Assembly (NCBI GenBank): GCA_964630205.1 | Contig: CAZVTM010000005.1 | Coordinates: 1-64,000 of the forward strand | Direction of reading: 5' to 3' | Length of the DNA: 64,000 bases | DNA from: UBA6016 sp964630205 | GTDB taxonomy: Bacteria > Campylobacterota > Campylobacteria > Campylobacterales > UBA6016 | In this document: positions 1 through 8,911 of the stretch, one piece after another | How positions within the stretch are numbered: position 1 is the first letter of the stretch | Layout: every line of letters starts with the position of its first letter | Notes under the pieces: generated by a model | Database searches by the model: none | Told to the model about the DNA's origin: nothing | Seen by the model: the letters and a program-made list of their open reading frames with translations, nothing else | Made by a program: the position numbers and the translations under genes

Positions 1-71
1 GAATTGTAGCTGAAAAATATTAGTGTGTCAAGGGGGTTTTAGGGGAAAGTTTGGATATTTTTTAGGTTTTC

Positions 72-788
72 TTAGTCGAGCCTCGTGATTTCAGCGTATC
101 CCGTCTCTGGATAAATTGTTATTTCTGCTACTTTGCCACCTGCGCCGGTTAATGTAATAATGCAATTAGCGGTCAGCAAAAACTGATAGGGATTATTTTG
201 GGCATTGTTTGCAATACCGTAATAAGGTCTGCCTTTTTCATCAAAAACAATAACTCCGGCCGTACTTGCTAATGCTGCAGCCCTAAAACCATTATCTTGG
301 CAGGTAGCCGAAAAAGTTATATTTGTTATATCGTATTTTTTGTCCAAAAATACGTCTTCGCTACAATTAGGGCAGTTATCATAAAGTCTAAACCATTTAT
401 TGTCTAAAGGATTAATTGCCGGATTTACAACATTTGTAACATCAATACCGCCTTGCCTATCAAAGTCAGAGTATATGGAATAGCCTATAAGACCGTTTGC
501 TGCATTTGTTGGCGCAATTGATTGAAATCTTATTTGCCACCACCCCCTATAATACATACCTTCTCTTGATGCAAGATACCCTGGAGTGCTCTTAAATTCT
601 ACATCTTTGGGGTCAAACTTATGCTCACTAAGCGCTAAATGCTGCGTATATCTAATATGTTCCAAAACTTGATATGCCGCAAGCGCCAGCTTATCATCTC
701 TAAAATATGACGTAGCAACAGCCGACATAATACCTATTAGTATAACGATGAAGATTAATTCGATGGTTGTGAGGGCTTTTTTTATCAT
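72..788 (-). CDS. Prepilin-like (type II/IV) pseudopilin
   Basis: The 238-residue protein begins MIKKA followed by LTTIE and a strongly hydrophobic helix (about residues 6-27). This fits a prepilin peptidase site (Ala at -1, Glu at +5) and an N-terminal methylation helix. The rest is a soluble domain with a CPNC motif near residue 140 and two further cysteines, possibly disulfides. Family knowledge: such pseudopilins assemble through type II secretion or DNA-uptake machinery in the inner membrane. No other secretion gene is in view, so the partner system is unknown. It lies downstream of aclA with a hairpin between them, so it is probably transcribed separately. Confidence 0.75.
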   Translation of the reverse strand: MIKKALTTIELIFIVILIGIMSAVATSYFRDDKLALAAYQVLEHIRYTQHLALSEHKFDPKDVEFKSTPGYLASREGMYYRGWWQIRFQSIAPTNAANGLIGYSIYSDFDRQGGIDVTNVVNPAINPLDNKWFRLYDNCPNCSEDVFLDKKYDITNITFSATCQDNGFRAAALASTAGVIVFDEKGRPYYGIANNAQNNPYQFLLTANCIITLTGAGGKVAEITIYPETGYAEITRLD

Positions 789-842
789 CGATAAAACCGT
801 TATTTATTGGGATTTTATTGATTTTACAAAAATATAAGTTAA

Positions 843-872
843 AGGGCGGAAAGGGAGAGGACAATCCGCCCT
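843..872 (-). terminator. Hairpin downstream of aclA
   Basis: AGGGCGGA (843-850) and TCCGCCCT (865-872) form a perfect 8-bp stem with a 14-nt loop. On the minus strand it is followed by a short T-rich stretch. It sits 24 nt past the aclA stop and probably ends the aclBA transcript. The T tail is weak. Confidence 0.55.
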
Positions 873-895
873 GAAGAGAAAGACGAAGCGAAAGA

Positions 896-2713
896 CTAAA
901 TGTCCTCCGCCTTTTTGACATCATAAAGAATATCTTCCCACGGATGTCTATACATCGGCATCGCAAGGCGTTTCTCGTCAAGCACGTGCCCGATGAAGCC
1001 TATACATCTACCTAGTACGAAGAATGCGTTTAGAGCGCCGGCTTCGATGAATATATCCATCTCTTCGTCTGAGTAGCCAAGCGCCCTCCACATATCTATC
1101 ATAAGTACACCGATAGTACCGTCAACGTTTAGTATCAGATTGTCTTTTTTACTAGTCGTTAGTTTTTCAACCTCTAGCGCATAATCAAGAAGCGGACTTG
1201 ACGGGAAATGCTCGCCTACATATTTTTTGAGTCCGCTTACCCTAAGGTCAGGGTTTCTAACAGATTTGATTCTGTGTCCGATACCCGGAATCGGGATACC
1301 TTGTTTTTTCATATATTCTATAAATTCGGACGGGCTTAGACCGTTGTCGTAGCCGTATTTGAAATATTTTGCCGCACCGTCTATCGCGCCGCCGAATCTT
1401 GGTCCAATAGTAAGAAGGCCGGAAACAACCGAACTGATAACATCTTTGCCGGCTCTTGCCGTAACCCTAGCATTATGTGCACCGGATACTGCCGGACCAT
1501 GGTCCGCTACAGTTTTAACAACTGTTTCGATGAAGTTTGTAGCCCATTTTGGATATCTCTTTTTGAACCACAAAAGACTCATAACATCACCGATACTAAA
1601 ACCGGTGTCCGGTGTCGCAACGCTAGATATCGGATAGCCTGCATAGGTCGCCTCATCCCCTCTATCGTCAGAGATAGTACAAATGAAGTTTTTTGCTTTT
1701 CTGCTTGACGGTAGTTTGTTTAGCACCGGCTCTTCTATCTCGCCTATTACGCCTTCATTTTTTAGCTTCGTATATACCTCTTTTATTTTTGCAGGTAGAT
1801 CATTGAAGCTATCAGGGACATATATACCTGCATCCGCCATAGCTTTGTTTTTTGCCGCCGCAGTCTCGGCATCGGCATTTGCGCTAGCGCCTGCATGGCC
1901 AAACTGTACGCCTGAGCTAAAGTGTTTTGCTATCGTACCTATACACCAAGCGATGATAGGTTTTTTGATTTTGCCGCTTTTTACAGCTTCAATCACTTTA
2001 TACTCTTCAGTACCGCCGACTTCGCCTAGAAGTACCATGTATTTAACGGCAGGATTGCTTTCCATTCTTAGAAGGTTGTCGATAAATACGCTTCCTACAA
2101 ATCTATCGCCGCCTATAGCAACGCCTTCGGCAATACCGTCTGCGTTGATAGAGATGATGTTACTTAGCTCGTTAAATAGACCGCCCGAACGAGTCACAAG
2201 GCCGCATGAACCTGCACGATGAAGCTTTGAGTTGATGATGTTTTCAATAGTTCCGCCGACATTTGCTATTTTGAATGCACCCGGAACAATACCGCCGACC
2301 GTTGCAGGTCCTATAACAACAATACCTGCATCTTTTGCGGCCTGATTCATCTTTCTTGCCATTCTCTCAGGGATACCCTCGGCCGTTACCATGATGGTTT
2401 TGAACTGTTTGCCCATCTCGATGGCTTCCATAGTAACATCATACGCCGTTCTAAAAGAGGCAAAGTTAAGAAGTACGTCCGCATTCGGGCAAGCTGCTGC
2501 TGCGTCTTTCGTGTTTTTGTATAGAGAAATCATTATCTCATCAGCACCCCAGAAGAATTTGTCAAACTTGTCTTCCGTGGAAGGCGCTACGATAGCCGCA
2601 ACGGATGGAGTTTTGCGTCCAATCACATAATCATAATCGAGCATTCTTTGAATTGCGCTTTTGTTGTTGTTCCAAAAAATCGCTTGTGTTTCTTTTGTAA
2701 ATAGTGCACTCAT
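896..2713 (-). CDS. aclA: ATP-citrate lyase, large subunit (AclA)
   Basis: The 605-residue subunit combines a succinyl-CoA-synthetase-alpha-like half with a C-terminal citrate-synthase-like half. The FGHAGA motif has His near residue 273, the expected phosphohistidine. The C-terminal part has HGPAVSGAHNARV and PIPGIGHRIKS, as in citryl-CoA lyase domains. With AclB it cleaves citrate to acetyl-CoA and oxaloacetate using ATP and CoA, the diagnostic step of the reductive TCA cycle for CO2 fixation. Its length matches bacterial AclA. The gene starts 10 nt after the aclB stop, so the two form one operon, and a hairpin follows. Nothing looks degenerate. Confidence 0.95.
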   Translation of the reverse strand: MSALFTKETQAIFWNNNKSAIQRMLDYDYVIGRKTPSVAAIVAPSTEDKFDKFFWGADEIMISLYKNTKDAAAACPNADVLLNFASFRTAYDVTMEAIEMGKQFKTIMVTAEGIPERMARKMNQAAKDAGIVVIGPATVGGIVPGAFKIANVGGTIENIINSKLHRAGSCGLVTRSGGLFNELSNIISINADGIAEGVAIGGDRFVGSVFIDNLLRMESNPAVKYMVLLGEVGGTEEYKVIEAVKSGKIKKPIIAWCIGTIAKHFSSGVQFGHAGASANADAETAAAKNKAMADAGIYVPDSFNDLPAKIKEVYTKLKNEGVIGEIEEPVLNKLPSSRKAKNFICTISDDRGDEATYAGYPISSVATPDTGFSIGDVMSLLWFKKRYPKWATNFIETVVKTVADHGPAVSGAHNARVTARAGKDVISSVVSGLLTIGPRFGGAIDGAAKYFKYGYDNGLSPSEFIEYMKKQGIPIPGIGHRIKSVRNPDLRVSGLKKYVGEHFPSSPLLDYALEVEKLTTSKKDNLILNVDGTIGVLMIDMWRALGYSDEEMDIFIEAGALNAFFVLGRCIGFIGHVLDEKRLAMPMYRHPWEDILYDVKKAEDI

Positions 2714-2723
2714 CTTCTACCCC

Positions 2724-4034
2724 TTACTTCTCTAGCGCCATTCTAACGATGTCTGTTAGATGCGTTTCAGGTCCATAAACTTCTATGTAAAGTCCTAGTC
2801 TATCTGCGGCCTCTTTGATGTCCTTTAGACCTTTTTCATAGTTTGGTCCGCCACGTCTTACATATATTCTTGTACCTACCGCCTTCATCTTGTCGGCATA
2901 GTTTTCAAACGCTTGGATGATGCCCGTAAATGTTTTCGCAACATCGGTAAAGTTTGCGATAGCGCCGCCTATGATTAGGATTTTATCTCTACCTTTTGGA
3001 TCCTTGTGTCTTGTCATCAAATCAAGTACCGTCTCAGCATAGAACTTAGTCTCGCCCGTAGTAGGACCGCCTGAGTATTCGCCGTAGTTTGCCAGGTCGG
3101 CTACGTTGCCACTTAGGTCGGCGATAGTATCCGCGTATACGACAGACGCACCACCACCAGCAACCATAGTCCAGATTCTACCCATTGGATTTAGGACTGT
3201 TAGCTTCAAAGATGCGCCTGATTTTGCGTCAGCTTCGGCTATCGCTTTTTCTTCTGGAGATTGGTCTTCCATACCAAACGCCGTAGGGTATTCGATATCA
3301 CCCCATGTCTCTCTCATTAGGAATCCGGCAGTATCGTCAAGTCTTGCAACAAGGTCAAGGAGTTCGCATTTGTCGCCTTGCATAACTATTGGGTTGATCT
3401 CAAGGTATGCAAAGTTCATATCTCTATAGAATTTGAAAAACGATACCGCAAAGTCGCCGAATGATTTTTTGTCTTTGATATCGGCAGGAATCGCAGCCCT
3501 TACTTTGGCTTCCATTTCTGCGTCGGACATTGTGATAGGCACGGCTACTTCTACGACTTTTTCATCCCACCCCTCTTCAACTTCCATGCCGCCCTCGGCA
3601 GACATATAAAGAACGTCGTCTTCGCCAACAACGGTAGCGGAGATATAGTACTCTTCCTCTTGGCTATGCGGCGTGAAAGGCTCAACTATAAAATGGGTAA
3701 GTGTTCCGTGCTGACCGGTAAGAAGGGTAGTCTCGCATTTTGTTTTTTCGTCTATCCAAGACGCCGCTTTATCCAAGCTAACATCGCCAGGCTTTTGATC
3801 TTTGAACAAAACAAGATTGTTTTTCCCTCTTTTGCCAAACAGCATATCCGGCTTCGCAACCAACGGTTTAGTGTTTAGCCACTCGAAGCCCGGCTCCTTG
3901 GCCTTTGCTTTTAACTCCGCACCGCTTGTTACCAAAACGGACTCAAAACCGTATTTAAAACCGGCAAAATAATTGTCCCACACTTTGGCAAACAGCGCTT
4001 TGCCGTCATACTCTCTAATAGCTCTTTGCGCCAT
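2724..4034 (-). CDS. aclB: ATP-citrate lyase, small subunit (AclB)
   Basis: A 436-residue ATP-grasp and succinyl-CoA-synthetase-beta-like subunit beginning MAQRAIREYDGKALFA. It supplies the ATP-binding and citrate-activating part of ATP-citrate lyase and is the first gene of aclBA. I chose the ATG at 4034 because an AGGAGAGG ribosome-binding site lies just upstream. An in-frame start 27 nt further upstream would add nine residues without homology and put the binding site inside the gene. A TACAAT -10 candidate at 4062-4067 on the minus strand fits a short leader. Confidence 0.95.
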   Translation of the reverse strand: MAQRAIREYDGKALFAKVWDNYFAGFKYGFESVLVTSGAELKAKAKEPGFEWLNTKPLVAKPDMLFGKRGKNNLVLFKDQKPGDVSLDKAASWIDEKTKCETTLLTGQHGTLTHFIVEPFTPHSQEEEYYISATVVGEDDVLYMSAEGGMEVEEGWDEKVVEVAVPITMSDAEMEAKVRAAIPADIKDKKSFGDFAVSFFKFYRDMNFAYLEINPIVMQGDKCELLDLVARLDDTAGFLMRETWGDIEYPTAFGMEDQSPEEKAIAEADAKSGASLKLTVLNPMGRIWTMVAGGGASVVYADTIADLSGNVADLANYGEYSGGPTTGETKFYAETVLDLMTRHKDPKGRDKILIIGGAIANFTDVAKTFTGIIQAFENYADKMKAVGTRIYVRRGGPNYEKGLKDIKEAADRLGLYIEVYGPETHLTDIVRMALEK

Positions 4035-4061
4035 AGACCTCTCCTCTTCGTGATTTATCAA

Positions 4062-4067
4062 ATTGTA
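4062..4067 (-). promoter_or_regulatory. -10 element candidate for aclBA
   Basis: On the minus strand this reads TACAAT, about 27 nt before the aclB start. No clear -35 is seen, which is usual for Campylobacterota housekeeping promoters. Confidence 0.45.
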
Positions 4068-4119
4068 ACATTTTTACTAAATATAAAATTTAAAGGCTAT
4101 GTTTTGCGAGGGATAAAAA

Positions 4120-5319
4120 CTACAAAGTGTTTATTTTGGTAACATAATAAGAGGTGACTTCAACTCCACTGTATATTATTGAAACTTTTTTACTATTTTT
4201 GAGCTGTTTTTCCCCAACCAGATAATGTCCGCCCTCTTTTATTCCATAAAACTTTAACCTGATAGCCATATCGCTATCGGTGACGACGCACTCGTTAACG
4301 CCCATATTTTTCAACTCCCGTGCCAACTCTTTTGCCACTTGGTAGTTGTATGCAAAATGCGCTTTTTTGTTATCCATGCAAGCATACAGCGGGTGGTTAA
4401 AAAAAGATAATGTAAACACAGCCACAAGAGAGAGGAGTACTGCGCCAAAACCGATTTCGTATATTCTTTTATTTTTCCCTATTCTGATTCTATACGACGA
4501 AAAAAAAGTTTTTACCATAAAAGGGATAGCGAGTACGACGAAAGGGGCAAAATCATAAATCATTATTTTTTGCCTAAAGGATAATAGGAGTGAAAAAATA
4601 AGCGCCCAAAAGGAGATATACCATCCAATCGGCCTATCTTCTGGTTTTATCTTGTAAATTGCAAATACGAAATACAAAAAAAGTATCGGTGAGAAAATGG
4701 ACATATAAACACCTAGGGTATCCAAAAAGTAACCCCTTGGTCTTCCGCCGTCGTCAAATCCAAACATGGCCATAGACAATCCAAACAATAATAGACTTAC
4801 AAAAATAAGCGCATTGTCTTTTTTGTGTATCGCATAAAAAATAAGCGACAAAAATAAAATGGCAAATGCTCCGTCAAGTACAGCGGACAACCCGAGCACA
4901 GCAAAAGCAGATAAAAATCGACCCTTGCCGTACAAATAGATAAAAGTGAGGGATAAAAATATTATAACGGCCGATTTCATAACCAGCAATGCAGAGAGGC
5001 TACTTCCCGGAAGGAGGCAAAAAATCACCAACGACAATCTTGCATCGGACTCTTGCTTTAAAACTCTCTTTGATACGGAGTAAAAGAGGGGCAGTGATGC
5101 AAAATACACAGCAATAAAGAATATTCTAAGAGCAAAATCGTTTTGTCCAAACAGCGAACAAAAAAGTCTTGTTATGACGCCAAGATAGCCGCTATTCTCA
5201 TAAAAAATAACAGCCTCGTAGTGGCTAATGGAGAGGTAGTGTGGATATAAGAGCAGCATAGCCGCATATAACGGTAAAAAAACGGTAAAAAAAATCTTTG
5301 AGCCAAGCAGCCTAACCAT
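4120..5319 (-). CDS. Multi-pass membrane protein, GT39/ArnT-like
   Basis: The 399 residues hold about nine or ten hydrophobic helices in the first 310 positions and a soluble C-terminal tail of about 80 residues. This layout resembles family 39 glycosyltransferases (PMT/ArnT type), which move sugars from polyprenyl-phosphate carriers on the periplasmic side. The usual acidic motif of the first periplasmic loop is not obvious (SISHYEAVIFYENSGY is the corresponding region), so the assignment rests on topology. It follows trpG by 2 nt and is the last gene of the long minus-strand block. Confidence 0.5.
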   Translation of the reverse strand: MVRLLGSKIFFTVFLPLYAAMLLLYPHYLSISHYEAVIFYENSGYLGVITRLFCSLFGQNDFALRIFFIAVYFASLPLFYSVSKRVLKQESDARLSLVIFCLLPGSSLSALLVMKSAVIIFLSLTFIYLYGKGRFLSAFAVLGLSAVLDGAFAILFLSLIFYAIHKKDNALIFVSLLLFGLSMAMFGFDDGGRPRGYFLDTLGVYMSIFSPILFLYFVFAIYKIKPEDRPIGWYISFWALIFSLLLSFRQKIMIYDFAPFVVLAIPFMVKTFFSSYRIRIGKNKRIYEIGFGAVLLSLVAVFTLSFFNHPLYACMDNKKAHFAYNYQVAKELARELKNMGVNECVVTDSDMAIRLKFYGIKEGGHYLVGEKQLKNSKKVSIIYSGVEVTSYYVTKINTL

Positions 5320-5321
5320 TT

Positions 5322-5891
5322 TTATAGTTTTAGGAAATTATCGAATATTTTATGCCCATACTCTGAGAGTATCGACTCTGGATGAAACTGTACGCCGTAA
5401 ATCGGCTTGCCCTCTACCTCAAGCGCCATTATTTCACCGTCATCTGCGCTAAACGCCGTCGGAATAATACAAGAAGGGACATTGTCTTTATTTACGATAA
5501 GAGAGTGATAGCGTGTCGCGGTAAACTCTTTGGGAATATCTTTAAATATAGGAGAGTCTTTGCAAATTTGCATTTTGGAGGTTTTGCCGTGCATCATATT
5601 CGGCGCCCTCTCAACGCTTCCGCCAAATGCTTGCCCTATCGCCTGATGGCCCAGACAAATACCAAGTATCGGTATCTTGTGCCCAAGTCTTTTTATAACC
5701 TCAAGGCTAACCCCGGCTTCATTTGGCGTTGACGGTCCGGGAGATATGATGATTTTTTCAGGATTTAGCGCCTCTATCTCCTCCACCGTCATCTCATCGT
5801 TTCGTATGACCTTTAGGTCTGCGCCTAGTTCTTTAAAGTATTGCACGACATTGTAGGTGAAGCTATCGTAATTGTCTATCATCAAAATCAT
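5322..5891 (-). CDS. trpG: Anthranilate / aminodeoxychorismate synthase glutamine amidotransferase
   Basis: A 189-residue class I glutamine amidotransferase. The nucleophile lies in GICLGHQAIG (Cys near residue 79) and the His-Glu pair in QFHPES near the C terminus. It releases ammonia from glutamine for a chorismate-using synthase. TrpE is encoded far away at 35736-37145, so this subunit may serve TrpE, PabB or both; the sequence alone does not separate TrpG from PabA. It follows nfo by 1 nt. A second in-frame ATG three codons in is an alternative start. Confidence 0.88.
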   Translation of the reverse strand: MILMIDNYDSFTYNVVQYFKELGADLKVIRNDEMTVEEIEALNPEKIIISPGPSTPNEAGVSLEVIKRLGHKIPILGICLGHQAIGQAFGGSVERAPNMMHGKTSKMQICKDSPIFKDIPKEFTATRYHSLIVNKDNVPSCIIPTAFSADDGEIMALEVEGKPIYGVQFHPESILSEYGHKIFDNFLKL

Positions 5892-5892
5892 A

Positions 5893-6747
5893 TTAGTTTT
5901 CCTCGTAAGCTCTAAGCATTTTTATCTCATCGGCCCAAATTGCATCATTTGGAGTTTCGAGTATAAGGGGGATATTGTCAAACCTAGCGTCTTTCATGAT
6001 GTATTCAAAACAACCAAGCCCTATAGCGCCAAGCCCAAGACTGTCATGTCTGTCTAGTTTTGAGCCGAGATCGCCTTTTGAATCATTAAGGTGCATCCCC
6101 AAAAGATAGGAAAATCCGACCGTCTTTTCAAAATCGGCAAATGTGGCATCAAGCCCATCCTTACCCCTTAACTCATATCCTGACGCAAAAGTATGGCACG
6201 TATCAAGGCAGACGCCAACCCTGCTTTTATCTTCTGTCAGCTCAATGAGACGAGCTAGATGTTCAAAACGATACCCCATATTACTCCCTTGCCCGGCCGT
6301 ATTTTCAATGACAAGCTTCACCGTTTTTGTTCTCGATATTGTCTCATTCATCGCATCGGCTATGAGCTTTAGACAATCGTCTTCCGAGATTTTTCTAAGA
6401 TGGCTTCCGGGGTGGAAATTGAGTAACAAAAGCCCAAGCTCCTCGGCACGTCTAGCCTCATCCAAAAAAGCGGCTTTTGATTTTTCTCTAGCTTCATCCT
6501 CAGGCGAGCCGAGATTAATCAAATATCCGTCGTGCGCCAACACCGAATCTGGCTCAAAGCCGCACTCTTTCATATTTGCCCGAAAGGCCTCTATCGTCTT
6601 ATCATCATAGTCTTTTGCATTCCATTGTTTTTGGTTTTTCAAAAACAACGCAAATGCGTTTGCCCCTATAGCTCTAGCGTTTAGCGGTGCATTAAATACG
6701 CCGCCGGATGCACTAACATGCGCTCCGACAAGTTTTTTTGATTTCAA
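5893..6747 (-). CDS. nfo: Endonuclease IV (AP endonuclease)
   Basis: The 284-residue TIM-barrel enzyme begins KLVGAHVSASGGV and shows VCLDTCHTFASGY, HLNDSK and LILETP, the metal-ligand motifs of endonuclease IV. It cuts abasic sites in base excision repair. The start is a TTG overlapping the stop of the preceding lipoprotein gene as TTGA, with AAGG about 9 nt upstream, so translation is probably coupled. Length is normal. Its place at the end of a signalling operon looks incidental. Confidence 0.93.
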   Translation of the reverse strand: MKSKKLVGAHVSASGGVFNAPLNARAIGANAFALFLKNQKQWNAKDYDDKTIEAFRANMKECGFEPDSVLAHDGYLINLGSPEDEAREKSKAAFLDEARRAEELGLLLLNFHPGSHLRKISEDDCLKLIADAMNETISRTKTVKLVIENTAGQGSNMGYRFEHLARLIELTEDKSRVGVCLDTCHTFASGYELRGKDGLDATFADFEKTVGFSYLLGMHLNDSKGDLGSKLDRHDSLGLGAIGLGCFEYIMKDARFDNIPLILETPNDAIWADEIKMLRAYEEN

Positions 6748-7226
6748 TCTAGAAACCTTAAGTGAAATTTGAACCCGCCTATGCGCTCAAAAAAATATAT
6801 CTCTTTTTTATCGACCCTATATACTATATTGTAGCCGTAGCCTATCGCCTCTTGCGTGAAGCCGTCGTCATAGGTGGTTATTTTTGAATCTATTTTTAGC
6901 GGTTTTTGGCTTAGAATATCATTCATAGTATCAGGATACAAAGCCTCCGATATATAGCTTCTTACAAATTCTTCTTTGCCCATACACCCATGCCCAAGAC
7001 AAACCATGTCGTCAAAATCTATCTTAAATACCGGGGAACCAAGAGCATAAACATCCAGACTTTTTTTACTCTCGTATTCGTTGAAAAAACCCATGTCCGA
7101 AAATTTGATATTTTTGGACGCGATTGATACAAAAACACTCTGGGAAAGTTTTGGTTGATTGTCCGCACACCCCAAAAACAGAGCGGCGGTAAATAGAAAG
7201 ATTAGAAGGTGGCGGAAGATGATTAT
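6744..7226 (-). CDS. Small lipoprotein of unknown function, non-standard start codon
   Basis: The obvious reading begins at a TTG (7175) inside the lipobox. Extending the same frame upstream gives a complete signal peptide (IIFRHLLIFLFTAALFLGC) ending in an LGC lipobox. The extension runs back to an ATA at 7224-7226, preceded 4 nt upstream by AGGTGG and overlapping the stop of the response regulator gene. No ATG, GTG or upstream TTG is available in this frame. The mature part (about 140 residues) has two further cysteines in the segment CLGHGC and no domain I recognise. It probably sits on a membrane surface. The start may be a rare ATA or a base error. Confidence 0.6.
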   Translation of the reverse strand: MIIFRHLLIFLFTAALFLGCADNQPKLSQSVFVSIASKNIKFSDMGFFNEYESKKSLDVYALGSPVFKIDFDDMVCLGHGCMGKEEFVRSYISEALYPDTMNDILSQKPLKIDSKITTYDDGFTQEAIGYGYNIVYRVDKKEIYFFERIGGFKFHLRFLD

Positions 7227-7600
7227 TTTTCCACCTTTTTAGAATAAGCCGCTCTCACTTTCTCTTCAACATAGGAGAGACTCTCAAACGGCTTTAGGAT
7301 ATAGCTCTCTGCACCTTGCCTATGGCTTGAAAGCACCCTATCAAGCGTAGAATAAGCAGTCATCATGACTACAACGGTAGCAGGGTCTATATTTTTTATT
7401 TTTTCAAGGGCTACTATGCCGTCCATTTGCGGCATCATTATATCTAGAAGTACGACATCCGGCTTTACCGTATTAAAGCTCGTAAGAGCTATTTCAGGAT
7501 TATTAAACGTGCTAACCGAAAACTCTTTATTCTTGGAAAACCACTTCTCAAGCATTGCGGTAATTTGAGATTCATCGTCAACTATCATCAATTTTATCAT
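7223..7600 (-). CDS. Single-domain response regulator (CheY-like)
   Basis: 125 residues forming one receiver domain: acidic pocket in IVDDES near residue 8, phosphoacceptor Asp in VVLLDIMMPQMDG near residue 53, Thr/Ser in VVMMTAYS, Lys in YILKPF. There is no output domain, so it acts by protein contact. It directly follows the chemoreceptor (ATG adjoining its TAA) in the signalling block. A partner could be the hybrid kinase encoded two genes upstream. Confidence 0.88.
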   Translation of the reverse strand: MIKLMIVDDESQITAMLEKWFSKNKEFSVSTFNNPEIALTSFNTVKPDVVLLDIMMPQMDGIVALEKIKNIDPATVVVMMTAYSTLDRVLSSHRQGAESYILKPFESLSYVEEKVRAAYSKKVEK

Positions 7601-8911
7601 TTATTTACCCTCGTTAAAAAGATCTTTTATTGCCATTTTCATTAATTGCTGTGTCTTCTCAGTGACAATTTGGTCTAGTGCAGCACCGACATCTATACTT
7701 GCATTCTCTATAGCGCGGACTTTTTCCTCGACCTCTTTTTTGCTGCAAGCGATCGTATGTCCGCCGCCGCATTTTTGAGCAAGCTCATTTGCATAAGTAT
7801 GGACAATAGAGTGCGGCTTTTCAAGTTTTGGATAGCTTGGCATTTCGCTGAATTGTTTTTTGCCTACGCCTCCTTCATACCATTTGCCGAGACGACAGTT
7901 GTGATGGTCGACCTTGTTGAACTCCGTATTTTGACCGAATAGATATGCGTAAAGGTTGTTTTTGTATATCACGTGGTCTATTTTTGCCAGATTTACAAAT
8001 ACTTGATTTGAGATATCAAGCGTTTCGAATACAGCTCTTGCGGCATTCTTTTGGAACATATCTAGTTTTTCGGAGAAGCTATCGACGTGCCCCTTGGTTA
8101 CACCGACTATTTCGCCTATCTCTTCCGTTCCCCTTTGAGTATCGCTTATCTCTTGCTGCATAGTTTGTACCACTATTGCTATCTCTTTTGTCGCTTTTTG
8201 CGTTTTTTCAGCCAGTTTGCCGACCTCGCTTGCGACAACCGCAAAGCCTCTACCCTGCTCTCCTGCCCTCGCGGCTTCGATTGCGGCATTCAGCGCTAGG
8301 AGATTTGTCTGCTCCGCAATATCTTTAATAAGCATAATAACGCTCGATATTTCGTTACTTCTATCAACAAGTGAATTCATCATAGAGTTTGCTTCGCTCA
8401 TCAACGTAAATAGTTTATCCATGCTATTTACTATATTATTTAGTATATCCATACCGTCCGTTGAGCTTTCGGCGGTATCCTTGGACTGTGCTATCATCAG
8501 GTCAAATTTGGTAAGCATATCCGCAAACGCTTTTTGTGTATTCGATAGAGCGTTCTTTATGCTGTTTTGGTGCATAGAAATCAGTTCATCGTCGTTTTTG
8601 AGGTCATTGTCTCTACGAGATAGGGCTACCANNNNNNNNNNNNNNNNNNNNNNNNNNNNNNNNNNNNNNNNNNNNNNNNNNNNNNNNNNNNNNNNNNNNN
8701 NNNNNNNNNNNNNTGCTTTGAATTTAGCGATTTTGTTTGGAAACTCCGGGCAGTTTTCATTTTTGAACATTATATTTGCATTTTCGTCTATAACAAAAAT
8801 ACCTTCGTCTACGGTAAATCCCGCAAGCTCTTTGTAGTATGCAAGCTCTTCTTGCAGAGCTTTTATCTCCTCTTCATATTTCGAACAATCGCTTTTTGAA
8901 GAAAAAAACAT
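7601..8911 (-). CDS. Soluble methyl-accepting chemoreceptor with C-terminal CZB zinc domain (contains assembly gap)
   Basis: About 436 residues with no membrane segment. The N-terminal 65 residues resemble the start of a PAS-type sensor (GIFVIDENANIMFKN). After the gap comes a signalling helix with the conserved tip EQTNLLALNAAIEAARAGE and FAVVASEVGKLAEKT. The C-terminal region has IDHVIYKN, CRLGKWYEG and KPHSIVHTYA, the His-Cys-His-His pattern of the chemoreceptor zinc-binding (CZB) domain. It should be a cytoplasmic receptor signalling to a CheA/CheW array. The frame stays open across 82 N, but the true missing length and the end of the sensor domain are unknown. Confidence 0.88.
   Translation of the reverse strand: MFFSSKSDCSKYEEEIKALQEELAYYKELAGFTVDEGIFVIDENANIMFKNENCPEFPNKIAKFKAXXXXXXXXXXXXXXXXXXXXXXXXXXXXVALSRRDNDLKNDDELISMHQNSIKNALSNTQKAFADMLTKFDLMIAQSKDTAESSTDGMDILNNIVNSMDKLFTLMSEANSMMNSLVDRSNEISSVIMLIKDIAEQTNLLALNAAIEAARAGEQGRGFAVVASEVGKLAEKTQKATKEIAIVVQTMQQEISDTQRGTEEIGEIVGVTKGHVDSFSEKLDMFQKNAARAVFETLDISNQVFVNLAKIDHVIYKNNLYAYLFGQNTEFNKVDHHNCRLGKWYEGGVGKKQFSEMPSYPKLEKPHSIVHTYANELAQKCGGGHTIACSKKEVEEKVRAIENASIDVGAALDQIVTEKTQQLMKMAIKDLFNEGK
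8632..8713. other. Assembly gap (82 N)
   Basis: All 82 bases are N. The gap lies inside the chemoreceptor gene, between the N-terminal sensor segment and the signalling helix. Whether 82 is measured or nominal cannot be told. Confidence 0.99.

Noticed and set aside
1683..2222. 179-codon plus-strand frame opposite aclA
   Set aside because: Antisense to a fully conserved enzyme gene, with no ribosome-binding site or recognisable domain.
8217..8837. 206-codon plus-strand reading frame opposite the chemoreceptor
   Set aside because: It runs across the N gap, has a Ser/Ile-rich composition typical of an antisense frame, and lies opposite a well-supported gene.
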